From: Diphasiastrum complanatum
Lineage: Eukaryota > Streptophyta > Lycopodiopsida > Lycopodiales > Lycopodiaceae
Reading direction: 5' to 3'
Assembly: GCA_029204225.1 (NCBI GenBank)
Contig: CM055099.1
Coordinates: forward strand, 57,485,982 to 57,549,981
Length of the DNA: 64,000 bases
The notes beneath the pieces are model-generated. The model was given only the letters and a program-made list of their open reading frames with translations, ran no database searches and was not told the DNA's origin. The position numbers and the translations under genes were made by a program. Below are positions 25,401 through 40,400 of this stretch, one piece after another (the first letter of the stretch is position 1; each line of letters opens with the position of its first letter).

Positions 25401-28372
25401 ACTGGGTCACATAACCTCGTCTTCTAAAGTTCCACGCTCCTCTTCTACTAACAAACGTGTTCCTTTTACTCAAGACTCGCCAACTACACCACAACCCTGT
25501 CCCAACTACTTACTCACTTCCCTTTCACGGCATCAGTTGAGCAACAAGCCACTTTTCTCTCTAAATCCCTCTTATCTGCAGCGTCCTCATCTTTCCCCAC
25601 CAAGATGATATCATCTCATAGACGTGTTCACAACCGCTGGTATGATGCAGAATGTCGCTCTCTTCACAAACATGTGGCGAATGCCAGATTACACTCCCCT
25701 GCAACACTCAAACAACACCAGAAAAAGTATCGTAAAGCCACCAGAACAAAGAAGATAACATACCTACGACCACTCTGCCAAAGGTTGATCGATTCTTTAG
25801 ATTCCGCTTCCTCCTCCTTTTTCTGGAAAAATTTTACCAGATCCTCTTCGACTTCCCATCGCAACCGAATCTTGGGTCGAATATGCCACAAAACTTTATA
25901 CCCTAGACTCCCCTCCTACCTTACTCTCACCACGACCTGCCCGCTGCACGCTTTTTACTCCACACATGGTTGAAAATGCCATTAACCATGCCAAACTTCA
26001 TAAAGCCACTGACTATGATTCTCTAAACGTGGATTTCCTAAAACCTGTAGCACATCTTATCTCGCCCTTTATTGCTCACGCTTTTAACACTGCTGTGACC
26101 TTTGGTTTTCCTACCGCATGGTGTACCAATATTCTTCATCCCATTCTCAAGGCAGGTGATCCCATAAATGTAGAAAACTACCGTACTATTATGATTGGTC
26201 ACACTTTGGCTAAGATTTATGGTTCCATTTTACAGACGGTTACTGGATCTTTTGCTGAGACTGAGGATTTGCATGCTATGGGTCAGGCTGGGTTCAGACC
26301 GAGATACTCTACCTCAGATCAGATTTTCATTTTGCGATGCATCAGTGAGGAGGCACGACATCAGAGACAGAGAGTTTATTGTTGCTTTGTGGACTTTCGC
26401 AAAGCTTTTGACTCAATTCCGAGACACCTCCTTTTCCAGAGATTATCTTCGCTTGGCTTCACAGACGAGACTATTGCCGCGATCATTACTTTATATGAGC
26501 GAGTTTGGGCGCGGTTCAGGGACGGTAGTGGTTGGTCCTTGTTGATCCATTCTACCATTGGAGTGAAGCAGGGCTGCCCCTTATCTCCTACTCTCTTTGC
26601 ACTATATATTGATGACCTCGAGCAGATTATTCGAGAGGAAGGTGGAGAGGGCTGTTCCTTAGCAGATATTATTATCCCCATTCTCCTATACACTGATGAT
26701 GTGGTTCTTCTCTCATCCTCTGCAGCTGGCTTACAGAGACACCTCTCTACTTTACATCAAATTATTCCGACCTCCTTGTCTCCTACTGTCAGCTTTGGGG
26801 ATTGACGGTTAATACTAAGAAGACCAAGATTATGGTGTTCAACACCAATAGACAACATTTGAGAGATGTGACCTTCTATTATGATGGGTTGCCGATTGAG
26901 ATTGTGACCTCTTACACTTATTTGGGAGTACTTTTCTCTGGTCCGCTACTCTCATTCCGACCGGCAGCCCTCACCAGACTCCGTAAGGGGCACACTTCTC
27001 TTGTTCATATGGAGAGATTCTGCTCCACATATTATGTATAGGACCCTGCAGCCAGATGCTTACTATTTTCTACCACTGTCTCCCCGGTTGTTTTATACTC
27101 TGCTGAGACTTGGTGTCCGGATTTATCACGTGATACTTGGAGGGATCTTACTCGTATCCAGATTCTCATGCTTAGCAGGATGATTAGGGCTAAGCCCTCG
27201 GTGCCACATGATATCATATTAGCAGAGTTTGCTTCCCCTCTCATGGTTATCGGTGCTATGTTTCAGATCATTACCTTTCTTCACAGGATATTAGACACTT
27301 CCAGATATATTGTTGATGCTCTCACTTCATCACGCACCATTGCTGGACAGGGGGCCAAGCATTCTTGGTTTGGTAGTGTCTCAGCCCTTCTTCGGACTTG
27401 GGGCTTATCTATACTTGATCTTCCGACCGGGACTCATGCTTGTATCAGACATCATATTTATCGTAGCTACATACGCACTATATGGTCACAGCCAGACCCT
27501 GATAAGGTCAAGATACATTTCTATGGCACACATCTACTACGGTTGGATACTACGGGTACCCCTGTCCTTCCAGCATATCTTACATAGCCATTATCTTTTG
27601 GTCTGCGATACCGTATGGGACAGCTCCGATTCTCTTCTCATCAGCTGGCTATTGAGACAGGTAGATACACGCACACTCCCAGATTGCAAAGGATATGTCA
27701 GCTTTGTTCTCTTCATGAGATGGAAGATGAGTTCCATTTCATCTTTCGTTGTCCGGTATATTGCGAGATCAGGGGGCATGACCATTGTTTATACAGAGAT
27801 ACCCCTCTCACGTTGCGATCGTTCCTCGAGTATCCAGACTTCAGATGTGTAGGTCTTCTATTGAGAGAGATGTATACTCTACGAGCTTCACTTCTACCTA
27901 TCACATATATGGATCACAGCCAGGCTCATATTACCCAGTTTTTCCAGAAGCGAGACAGAGAGGACATTTCCGTTTTGGATTTTGAAGTCCCCACTCGGAG
28001 ATCGAAGACACAGAGAGTCTCACATATTTCTGCTAGATCCAGGATCACTAGATCTTCACAGGCTTCTCGCCAGTCCACAACACGCTCCACTACTACTATC
28101 ACTCATTATTTTCAGCTTACTCGTAGCTAGTCTCGTCCGTAGAGCAGGTGGTTAAGCTCTTGCATTGTACCCTCGCAAGCTGGTGGTCAAGCTTGGATAT
28201 TTCTTCTTCTTAGAGATAGCGGGATAGACATGCTAGTTTCTTGTCTTCTTCTCTTTTCTACTAGTAAATAAGTCCGTATGCGGACAATGCTCCGCACCTT
28301 TTGTACTCTCTTTTGTCTTACGTACCTTTGGGTACCAAAGACGTTAATAATAATAATTCTAATTCTAATTCT

Positions 28373-28433
<61 letters not shown>

Positions 28434-31400
28434 GCCTAGCGATGGCCTAGTGATGGCCTGCGTAGCGCATCTGATCCAACAAGTTTGGATTATAAATACA
28501 ACAAAATGTGGATCAAGTAGTGTTCAAACTCAAGAAAATTGCAATGTTGTCATCTGGCAATCTGTCATCTATCAATGATTGTTTTTCTACATAATTGTTA
28601 GTCCCCAGACCTAACGTGATTGGGCGGGCCAATCATTTGTATGCAATGGTGATGGCTAGTAATTGTGGCTAGGCATTAGGCCTAGGTACGGTAAAGTGTC
28701 AATGAGCCCGTCTAGCAAGTAATTACAGATGTGGTTGAGCATTGGTGTCATAGACCTAGTCGTTTGTGGTGTGTCATGCAAAAGGGTGATCACTATTGAT
28801 CACTACATCTTGGAAGGGGTGATAAGCACGAAGAGTCAACCTAGGGAGGGACAGTTGTGTGGCGCAGGTACTAGAATGGTTGACAAAGGACATAAAGAGC
28901 AGTCTATGGTAGGGAGGAACGTCTTTCTTGTCAACTACTACTTTGGTTTCATGAGCTTACTACTTAGAGAGTGGGAGTGTAACAATAGTAAACAATTTAG
29001 GATTGTGGCCTAATACAACAAGAAATCTGGTATGTGAACTTATATAACCAAGAAAACTTAAAGAGAGGATTGACTTTCTTAACATCTGAAAGATTCCAAA
29101 TGAAAAATAGTTTTTAAATTTAGCCCTTTATGGAGCTTTTACAGCTCGTTGAATGTGACTTCCAAGATTGTTACATTCAAACCCATGTGAATGTTTTTTA
29201 GACTTGTTTGAAACCTCAAAACTTCAAAGTGTTTTTTTTGGGGCCCTATGGCCCGAAAAAAGAAGTCAAAGGATCCCCATGTTAATGTTAGAGCCAATAA
29301 AGCCCTAACCAACAAAAAAACCGTTAGGCTTTTTGCACAAAAGAGTATGACCTCTGTTAATCACAATAGAATTGATGTTGTTTGACCACTTTTATGATTT
29401 ATTTAACTTCCCAACCTTTAAATCAGCACCTGGATTGGTCTAAACCCAATAAAAAAAAGGGTCAACAACATTTCAAACATTTGAAGCTTTGTTTGAATGA
29501 AAGTTCCATTGGCTCCAGATTGACTAAGACTTAACCAAAAACTCGTACTTGTTGGGTGCTTAACTTTTATCAAGGATTTTCATTAACAGGTATTACTGGA
29601 GCCTAATTATAGCAAGTACATGATACTTTGTGCTAGGGTAGTTAATCATTTGAATAAGTACCAAACTTGGTTTGTCAATGCCGTAGAAATAGATTGGCCA
29701 CTATTTTCCAAGCCTTCAAACTAACAATTGATCTACTCTTTATGCTGTAGCACTATAAAAAGTAGGCTGGTTAAATGGATATTATTTTTTAATGCTAGAA
29801 CTTTCAGTTCTAAATAGCCATAACAAATTTGGTCCATACACCATCAACCGTTTTCCTTAAACAAGCTACAAGTTTGATTAAATTTTGTTACTCTATAAAA
29901 ATTCAGTCACTTTCTTAGTATTCTTTCTTTTTCCAGGTTTTCTTAACTGCAATTTGTATGTCTAAAGTGTGTGGGGCAGGACATTGAAGACCTAGAGTAC
30001 ACACCCAAACCAGAATTCGAAGGGTGCTTCAAAGTCGTGAATTCTCTGAATGAGGTCAATCTTCTTTGAAAACAGTCCAAATAGTTGCAATGCTGGCTTA
30101 ATCGCTACTTAACATGCTGAAAGTTGCCTATCAGAGGGAGTTATTTTCTTGATTGTGTGTTGCAGAAGGAGTTATTGCAGAATTTTTTTGGCCATATGCG
30201 TGAAGTCAAACCTGGGATATACGTAACTTACAATGGAGACTTTTTTGATTGGCCATTTCTCGAGCAGCGAGCAAAACACCATGGAATGAATATGCTTGAC
30301 GTAGGTATCTATGTTTATCATTGTTATCAAGCAGCCTGGGCATAGTAAAACTGATTCTTTGTTGTAGGTGCCAAGTATAATGACTAATATTTTATAAGAT
30401 CTGATCTTGTGTAATTGATTTATTCCTGTTATTTTGTGTATTCCCTTTCCCTTAAAACTACTAGCATAGTGACAAGCATTCATAAAGCTGGTTGTGGGTG
30501 TCTGTAAATTTGTTTGTATGAAAATGTCTATCAATTAGTGTAGCCATTGTTGCTGATATGGGCAGCAAGCCAATCCTTAATATTACGAGCTACTTCAATA
30601 TGTGTAAATATGTTGCACGTTTAGGTATCCAACCATTGTGAATAAGTATTGCTAATGACACAATATTTCTAAGGGAATGACACAACTAATTCTACTGGGA
30701 AATTTGGAAATTTGTCATTTCAGAACATAAGACATAACTTTAATACCTATCTTTTCATTGGTGTGATATTTTTTCAAATGCCTAGCTGGAGTTTCTGCAT
30801 TCACTGTTTTGTGGTTATTGCTAAGGCTACATCAACTTGTGGTCGTTTTGATCTTTTGATTGCAGGAGATAGGTTTTCGGTGTGATCAAGAGCAAGGTGA
30901 ATGCTTGAGCAAATTTGCATGTCACTTAGACTGTTTTGCTTGGGTGAAACGAGATAGCTATTTGCCGCAGGGTAGCCAAGGCTTGAAGGTGTAATTCCAC
31001 CTTTTCCAATAAGCTTTTAGTTCCACTTTTTCCAATAAGCTAATCTATTTGCCTATTGGGGATGCCCTGGCATTTTTTGGCAAGACGGTAGTCTAGAATG
31101 CATTTCTCTATAAGTCAATATTTTGTTGTGGAGATATTGATTGTTTCATCAGTTTTCTATACTTGTAATAAATGTAGCTGGTATGGAGATCAATGCAAGA
31201 CCCTGCATACAACAGAAAGTATGTTCAAATTCTCTACTGACAAAAATATGCTGTTTATCTTGTATGTCCATGTGATGATTGGAATCGACCCCAAACATCG
31301 ATGTGGGGGAAGGAACCATCAATCAGTAGTCTATAGTTTATGGACTCTAGTGATTGCACCTCTGTAACAAGCTCATTTTTAGAACATCTTCTTGTACTGA

Positions 31401-34400
31401 ATGGTCTTACTAGATTGAAAGGTTAAAGAGTGTAGTCAACCGAGCTGAGATCAGTTGGAATAATGTGGTATCACAAAACTATTCAAGTACATCACTTGTT
31501 TTGTTTTTAAACATTTTGTATACATGCTCGAGGAGGTCAGCCCTCATCCCAAATAACTCGACTAGTTGCATCTCCAATCAAGCAACTGACTTTTATCATC
31601 CAGTCTTTAATTCTGGATCTCATTTCTTTTTCCGATGGTTCCTGGTTAAGTTGACAATGAAGCCATGTCTTTCAGCAATTTGGTGAAAATTCTTGAAAGT
31701 TTTTGTCCCTAAGAATTTTTTTGTTTATTTTGTACAGTGATATAAACTCAGAAAATTTTGATACTCCATTCATAGTTCGTAATGCCCTGTAAGAGGAGAA
31801 ATCACTTCTGTTTGCTCTTTTCTGGCCCCACATTTCTTCACTTTCCCTCCGTGCAGCCTGGAAGCAGGCCACAACGAAAGGCATCTGATCCTAGCTAAAA
31901 TTAGACAACTACTGGTTTGGTTCATATCTGGAATCAACCTAAATGGTCGAACATTAATCTTCAGACACATCTGCTCACAGGCATTTCTTAGAAATGTAGT
32001 CATGTGTTTTGCTTGCAAAGCATCAATATGCCACACCTCCATGTTTGACGCCAGTTAGCAACTCACTGACGTGCAAGTAGATCTACGATGATTTACCGGT
32101 TCGTCTTCATGAACCATCAAATTAGCTAGTATTTAGAGCATGCATGCAATAGAAACGTCATGATTTCTGGAGCTCAGGTAGCAATGACACCAACTCTTAC
32201 TACCTGAGGATGGTTTTCATTGAACTTGGTACAAAACAAGACTGGAAGTAGGAATGTTGACTCCACCCAACTTCAATTACAATTCCCCCTCAACTCTGGG
32301 GCTACTGATATTGGCGAGGACTTGAGCCTTGACCACCCCTGAGGTGTTGGTGCCCCACACCATCAATGCCATCGTTGAATCATGAAATGTGTAAGCTATT
32401 GCTTATTCTCAGATTGCCTATGACACTGGTTAGAAAGTTAGGAAAGGTTGCTATAGGCTTGAAAGTTGAATCTGTTCCAACAACCTGTAAGCAATTGTAA
32501 TAATCAAAGTATGTGTTAGTGTTGGGGAAGAGGATTAAATTTGGCCTTTTTGTGTGCATCTTGATGCTTGCTAAGTTAAGCAACAAATGAGTCTTCTCTT
32601 GCAACCTCTTTGTTGGGATCTTCCTAGCCTGCTTGAAAGAGTTAGACTGTGTGGGTCCTGTATTTTATGATTTAGTAGATGCATTTTACCATTTTAGCAT
32701 GCTATATAGGGATCTTGCAAGAGAGTTTGGGAGATGCATTCAAGTAGAGTTCAAAGGATTGGAGTATAGACACATTCTAGAAGTTTCTACACTGATCAGC
32801 ATCCCTCCATTCTTGTGACTCCATAGCATCTTCAAATCAACTCGGCTCATCAAGCATAGATGTTAGAAAAGGGAACAAGGAAAGACTATGTGTTTACTCT
32901 CCCATATATTGTATTACATGAACTTTATATTTGTAGATAGTGATATCAGGAATGAGATCAAACAAGCTAAATGAATGATCCATGTTTGTAGTTTTTGTGG
33001 CCTTTTGTGCACAAGATTTTATGCACTCATGCTGGAGAGTGAACTTCGTTTGTCATTTTGGTGGAGTTTGTGCTAGGTGTGAATGGATTTCTCTGTAAGA
33101 TCTTTCATGAGTGTGGTGGAAGTCCTTGTTTACGGTACATCTAGGTATTTATTAAAGGCACTATTCTTGAGCCTTGATTGCAATGATTGAGAGTACATCT
33201 AACATTGCATTCCATGTCAAGTGGATTTCGAGCCAGTAAGTTTTTCGGGTTGACCAGGCATATGAACAATAAGTTACAACCACATTGATCTTTTTTGCGT
33301 CACTGAAGTAGTACAATGCAAAATAGTCTAGTTTTTCAAGCGAACCTTGCAACTCACAACCATTGCTTGACCCAGAATAAGTCCGTAAGTATAGCATATG
33401 ACAAGGGGCATATAGAAGAATGTGATGCTAATCAAGCCATGATACAATCCTTTCGATAACAAAAGTCTCAAGTAGGTGAACAAAAGTACCTCAACTATGT
33501 AGAAGAAGAGGATCTTGTCATCACTTCAACTAAGTTGAATGCTATTATCCAATTAATTGGGAGAAAATGAAGTTGAATCCCAACAATCCGCGAAAGAATT
33601 GTTAATGGGGAATCTCAAACCTCAATAGAATCATTGTAGAGAATGTATGGACATTCCAACAATGCTAGTGGTAGCTATGGAGCAAAAATGAGGTATATTT
33701 ACCAATGATAAGCACAAGTGTAAAAATAAATGTACCAACAAGCTTGTACTAAATTGTGCTGGGTCTGGTAAAGAGTTGTGTCATAGTGTAGAAGTCGATA
33801 CCAAGAAGAGTACCAAAAGAACTTTGAGAACAAACTGCTAAGATAGAAGAACCATTGTGACCGGAGAACAATGGGCTCTAAATAATTATTGTTGTGAACT
33901 GCAGACAGCTGAAGCCATAATGTAGATGCCCATTCTTTTGCTTTCATTGCTCAAAAATCTTGTGAAGATGGAAATGGTCTAAAGGGCATAGTTCCTTAGC
34001 ATGCGGAATGCTGTCGTTCAGGATGATTTCTATACGTATATTTAATGTTCTGAAAATACATTAGATATGTATACGTAGTTCTCTTATTTGAAATAAGAAA
34101 TCTTCAGACGCCTTGATTTGCCTTATATAAGAAACTAGTGGACATCACGTTGCCTCAACACTAGTGTTCGTGAATTGAAACTACTTGAGGTTGAGGGTTG
34201 TGGGTAAGGTGGGGGCCAATGGTAGTGGTGGGGTTGGTGCCTTGAGAAAAATCTTTTCTCACAACAAAATTCTTGGGAAGTGAGTCTTTTTTACAAAATC
34301 TTGTTGATAAATTGAAATCGAGAAGGAGAGAATCTTTTGTCAATGCTTGTGTTTTATGTGGCATGTGTTGAGTATTTCGATAATCCAAAGGGCGCTTCTG

Positions 34401-37400
34401 ATTTCAATCTCTTAAGTTATAACTTATAACATTGAGCTGCTGCACTCAACTGCCAGCATATATTATGTGAAATCAAATTTCAACAATCTTAATTTAGGAC
34501 AATATTTGATTGATTATGGTTGACGCTGTACACAACTGTAATTGCATATTAAACGCTAAAGTAGCACTTGTTTCTGCTATAAGGCAAGGAACAAAAGATG
34601 ACCCCTAAAACCATTCGAAAGTTGAACCCGGGTTGGCCGATTCTTTCTTGCTTCAAATGGACCAAAATATTGATTTTTTGCAATCAAAAAAACAAAATGA
34701 CAATTGCAACAACAATTTTGTTCTCTGATCAAAAACTTAGTGAGATGATGCAACTTATAGTACAATGTGGATCCTTTCACACCATCTACACTTAGCATAT
34801 GTAGTTTTGTGATAATTGCTATGACATTGACACATAGAGAGTCGACGGTTTCCAAAATATAAGCATTTTTTGTAGCTTTTTATTTGCAGCATTTCAGTTA
34901 TTACGAGATTGAGGGCAGTGTTTTTGCTAGATATCTAGCCTCAAGTGCCAGAGTCTTTTTTGCGACCTCCATGCTGTTGGACACTGATCACATGGATTTG
35001 AATGTAGTAATGTCTAGTCCATTTCTATTGTGAAGGTATTGATACTTTAAAATGATTCTGGAAGATCAGCATCTGCTAGTTGTGCAGATCACTTTAATTA
35101 TATTTAGTGTAGCGAGGCCTGAGGGCATGGGCCCGCCGACAACCTGTAGAGGCCTGTAGCCGTTAGCATGCCTAAACATCTCGTTTACTTTTATTTCTCT
35201 ATCCCAAAAAAAAACGATTGGCTTACGTAGGAAAGTTCATAGGCTTTTCTGTGGGAAGGAACAGTCTGCAGGTGAAAGCATTTCCCATTTGGGTGGAGGT
35301 GATCACCTCAGATAAACACCTGCAAAATGAACTGAAATAATCTACACAGATGTTACAGATTGTAATGGCTTGGATATGGGTCGGTATGTACAGATTTTTC
35401 ACTATATTTACCATCTTGCTTTTCAGATTTAAGGATCTTATCTATTTCCATCATGAGTTGTGGCATGATGTTTTGTAACTGTGTAAGCATGTGGAGTTGT
35501 TTTTGTTTTGTTCATTTTTTATTGTCCTGATTTTACTGCAAATATATTGATCTTTATGTGGATAATCAGCTGCCTTGTATACTACTAGCAATGTGCTTAA
35601 TTAGCTGATAATATGTTGGGGCTACTTATTAGAATTCTGAGTGCATAAACTTTACATTGCATCACGAGGAGATCAAGATAATGATATTTTTGCTTATAGT
35701 GAGTTCAGAATAGCAAGGACGAATTGTTATTGCTTACTTGTGATGGAGGCACCTATCTGGGTGTTTCAATTCCCTGATTTAACTAATAACTCATTCAGCA
35801 ATCTAGTTTTCCATGATTGTTACCTTCTCTCCATACTTAAGAAAGACTGGAGAAGCTGACTCCGTGTTGATAATGTGGGTGGTAGAAAGATGTTTCATCT
35901 CAAAACTTCTTTGCTGGATAATATTTTGAGAGATAAATTTCTAGGTGTAACTGCATATTGTTTCAGAACTTGTGCTTTTGCCTTGCATTGTATTCTCATT
36001 AGATCTCATATATTGCAGGCAGTAACAAAAGCCAAGCTTGGGTATGATCCTCTGGAAGTTAATCCAGAGGATATGGTTCGTTATGCAATCGAGCAGCCTC
36101 AGGTTGGTGTTCTGGATAAAAGTAGGGAGTGACTTTATAAAGCTAAGCACTGTCTGTACTTGGAGAGTTGTCTAATTGCTTCACTCAAAGGCTCATCTCT
36201 GTAGATAGATGTGATAGTGGCAAAACAAACCATACATGAACTATCTGACCTGTACAATCACTAAGATTGCAGATAGTTAGTTATGGCTCCACGCTGGTGA
36301 GACCATTAATGAGCTTTGATGACTAAGATTTCATCATTTTTGTGGTGAAGGTTTGATTTTGACATTCTGACTTCTTTTTAGCATCTCTATGTTCTGTTCT
36401 AAGAGTCATCTGATAACGTTTCTAACCTCTCATCTTTAGAAAAGATAAATAATGTATAAATCTAGTGAAATTATTGTTGTACAGAGCAAACCAAGCATAT
36501 AATAGAATGTTATCTCATGAAGCTGAGCTGATTACTGTTCAGAGAAAATTGTCAAAACATGGATTGATCGAGGAATGCTTTGTCATGATCTATTGACATA
36601 TATCCCAATACCCTTGTGGATCCTACACCTGTTTCCAATAAAATTTTAAGGTGGATATAAAGACAGGAGCATCCAATATCATTATAATTGAATACCCTGA
36701 AGGTGGTTCTTCCACCTCTGTTGGATGTTAAACTATTTTCTCACCATCATTGTAATAGATCACCAAATAGAAGAAACAATATGGTCATCAGTCGTGATTC
36801 AATCTTTGGTCTGTAGAATAGGCTTGCCAAAATAGACATCGTTGCCCTCACTGGTTCATGAAAATCAATTCTATTACTTAACTTGCTGCCTTACCTATAT
36901 ACTCATCATTTTATCCCAAAGGTTCACAAGTTGAAGTGGAAAATGGTAAAGTCATTTGGCATAATTGCAGGCCTACTTCATAATATTAGGTTCTCAACTT
37001 CACTTGATTGTGTATAAGATCCTTGCATTGATATTTTGGAGCATTATGCTATATTGTTTGCAGAAAATGGCATCGTACTCTGTTTCTGATGCTGTGGCAA
37101 CATACTATCTTTATATGACCTACGTTCATCCTTTCATCTTTTCGCTGGCAACAATTATACCAATGCCCCCTGATGAAGTTTTACGAAAAGGAAGTGGAAC
37201 CTTATGTGAAATGCTGCTTATGGTTCAGGTAAGACCCTGTTAATTTTTTTTGCCAAACATTGGAATGGAAGAGTTTGCATAATGCAGCTGACTAGCTTGA
37301 AACTGAAGTCTCAAGGCGGCACCTTCTGACGACAGATGCTTACAGGCTTTCAAGGGAAACATTGTATGCCCGAACAAGCATAAATCAGAACATGAGAGAG

Positions 37401-40400
37401 TTTACAATGGACGATTGCTGGAGAGTGAGACATACATTGGAGGTCATGTCGAATGCTTAGAGAGTGGTGTTTTCCGTTCTGACTTGCCTACAAGATTTCG
37501 ACTTGTACCTGAGGCTTACCAGGTATCCATATATGCAAAGCCTCATTTCATGCTGCACTGGTCATAACTTCAATCTGACATCTCTGGAACTCCTTAATCT
37601 ATATTCTAATAAAGAGGCAATTATAGGATAACACATGCACTTTGTGACTGAAACTTGCATTTGAAATGTGTGATCATAACCGAGTCGGCCATATCGCCAA
37701 TGCAGATTTTTGTGAGTTCTAAATGTTGGTATTTTATCACCTCCTAGTTCTGGTATGGCTTTTGTCTGCGACACTGAATGTCGGAGTAAATAGGTGGTGA
37801 TATTGCTTGTTATTTGTTCTGGTTGCTTGACAGATGCTGATAGACAATCTAGATAGGGACCTTCACTATGCAATTGAAAAGGAAGGGAAAATGGAAGTGG
37901 AATCTATAGCCAATTACCAAGATGTCAAGGAAGAGATCAAGCGACAGGTGACATGGAGCTCTATAACTTTGAACTCAATGACAGGGATTATTAAACAAAG
38001 TGGTGATATTAGCCTTCTGTTTGCTTGTCAGTAACGTTATTGGCTTGAGCATACTAATTTGTTTCCCTTAGTTGCAAAAAAAAGTCATTCATCTTGAAGC
38101 TTTCTTTGAAACGTTCACTGAGCAATTTACTCTTCAAGGCCTAGGCTCACATTTGGTTAGTAGTTGCATTAACCTTAAGATGTCTCTCTCTTACAAATAA
38201 GTTAGCAAGTATTTACTCAATGTGCTTTCACTTGCTTAGGAAGTTATTTCTAGCATCCAACATGATGGAGTGAGTACTGATGAATTACATGTAGCTTCTT
38301 AAGTACGCGCACACGTCAATGATTATAGGTCTCGAATTAACCAGGAGTTTTTTTTTAATGTTAAAACTCTGTTGTGTGCTGCTCATATTTCTTGTGGTAG
38401 TTGGAAGCTTTGCGGGACATCCCTAATAGGGAAGAAAGACCTATTATTTATCACCTGGATGTTGCAGCTATGTATCCTAACATTATACTCACAAATCGCC
38501 TACAGGTAATCCTCCTCTAATTCCTTCACAGTGTCAAGAAAAGTTTCTCCTTGCATGACCTGGAATCACAAGTTGTTTCCTTATCATTCAATCTCCTCAC
38601 TACTGTTCCAGTATTAAATCCATCCATTAACTGGGATAATGACTTAAATGCTAAATGAAGAACTTATATAGGTTGTGCTAATAACCCGGATTACATATAC
38701 AGAGGTGGGCAGTTGATTTTTGTAGAAACTTTTATTTCTCTCTCTGATATTATATGCAGAGTTGCATGCTTGAAGACAGTGCATATCAAGTAAATTTTTA
38801 GCTAGAAGATCTCGGCCTGTCACATCTCTTCCAAATCTCAGAAGTGTTTTGAGACCACCAGAGTTTGAAACTTTTTTTTTTACATGTGCATTTCCCTTTG
38901 GAAGCCAGCTTAAGAAGATTACTTGATGCTTGTTTTGTGTATAGTGCTTTGGCATAATGCTTGTTTTCCTGTCATGCTTTCTTGCTTTCTTGTTCTTAGA
39001 TAGGGGCCCAAATGGAAAGCTTTGCCATCTGGAATCAAACTTCAAAGCTTTTCGCAAGATGACTTGGGCTAGCATCATGTGTGTGACCTCTTTTGTTCCT
39101 AACAGCACAAAGGGGTTTTTGCTTGTCTGTATTAAAGTAACAAGTTAATTTTTAGAAATCTCATGCGGCAAACAAAAGTGCATTCTTTGTCTGGAATAAA
39201 TGGTCCAGAATTTTGAAGCTGTGTTTCTCCTTAAGTATGAATTGTTGAACCACAGTCATCCCATTTAGACAGAATATTGTAAACTTTTGTTGTGGATTGC
39301 GAACCCTTACTTTGCAACCTTCTTGACTTCGACAATCTTGTGTTCTTTATGCAGCCACCTTCTATTGTGACAGATGATGTATGTGCTGCATGTGACTTCA
39401 ATCGTCCTGGTAAAACATGCCTTCGACAATTGGAATGGGTATGGAGAGGAGAAAGTTATACAGCAAAGAGAAGGTACTTTTTCCTTTGATTCTTCGACTT
39501 CATTTTTTATTTTCATCACTTTTGTGTTGGAGCTTTTAGAGAACAAATATTTAGCTTTGGGATTACGATAAAAATATATTTGCAACTATATAGACTAGCA
39601 CCTTCAAGTTTAAATGTCATAAGATGCAGCTATATGCTTTATCAACCTTACGCTTAGCATTAAACACCTGCTGAAGTTTGTTAATATTGTCAAATTGATG
39701 TTCATGTTGATCGTCTGGTAAATCAAGTTCCTTTTTGTCCAGCAAGCTTTATAGCGTATCGAAGTGTGTTAAAAGTTCCATAATTGCAGCGCGATTCTTA
39801 ATCGCGATTCCGATTCGCGATTCGGGATTTTCCCAGAATCGTGTAGAGTCGATTTTTTTTTTTTTTTGAAATTTTTTTAGGCAATATGGGTATCAGATGA
39901 AAGCTCTGATCGAGGGGATTATGATTGTGTAGTTTGCCGAATGTTTCGGTTGCGAAACACCAAAAAGTGTGTTTTCACTCGGGGAGTTGGAAGGCCAAAT
40001 CATGAAGAGGCCTTACCGTCCGTTGGGGGGCATTGCCCCCCAAACCCCCCCACCGGGGGGCTACCGCCCCCCGAACCCCCTAGAGCTTACTACTATATAG
40101 ACATTGTAGATAAAAATGCCACCGCCCCCTGTAGATAAAAATGGGGTCCAAATGCATGCCGGGAAGGGCCCAATATTTATGCCCCCAACTGTATGTACAT
40201 TGCACTCACATTCCCAGTGAACCAATTGCAAAAGTGATCATCATCCATACAGTTGATAGTCCAAACTGTAGCATTAACATTTACTGAAAACCAGAGCAAA
40301 TGACAACCGGATAGCTACTGAAAATAAGATCTGTTTGTGCCTCATCTACTGCACTTCTGAGAGGCAAAACGCTGGTTTGACCATTGATCCCCTAAAAAAA

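Larger units (their letters stand above)
23320..28431 (+). mobile_element. Long LINE (non-LTR retrotransposon) with ORF1, ORF2, 3' UTR and CT tail
   Basis: A 5' region with short repeats (gatgcctgcc, gcgctgcct) precedes ORF1 near 23571. ORF2 has endonuclease, reverse transcriptase and a C-terminal zinc motif. The 3' UTR ends in a hairpin, (TAA)n, an attct repeat and (CT)n to 28431. ORF2 is split by at least four frameshifts, so the copy is probably dead, but the order is complete. No target duplication was identified. Confidence 0.88.

Noticed and set aside
28729-29013. 94-codon ORF as a small gene
   Set aside because: No recognisable family, motif or codon signal; consistent with chance in intron DNA.
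32633-32818. Possible coding exon in the 5-kb intron
   Set aside because: 61 codons with no known family and no matching splice partners.
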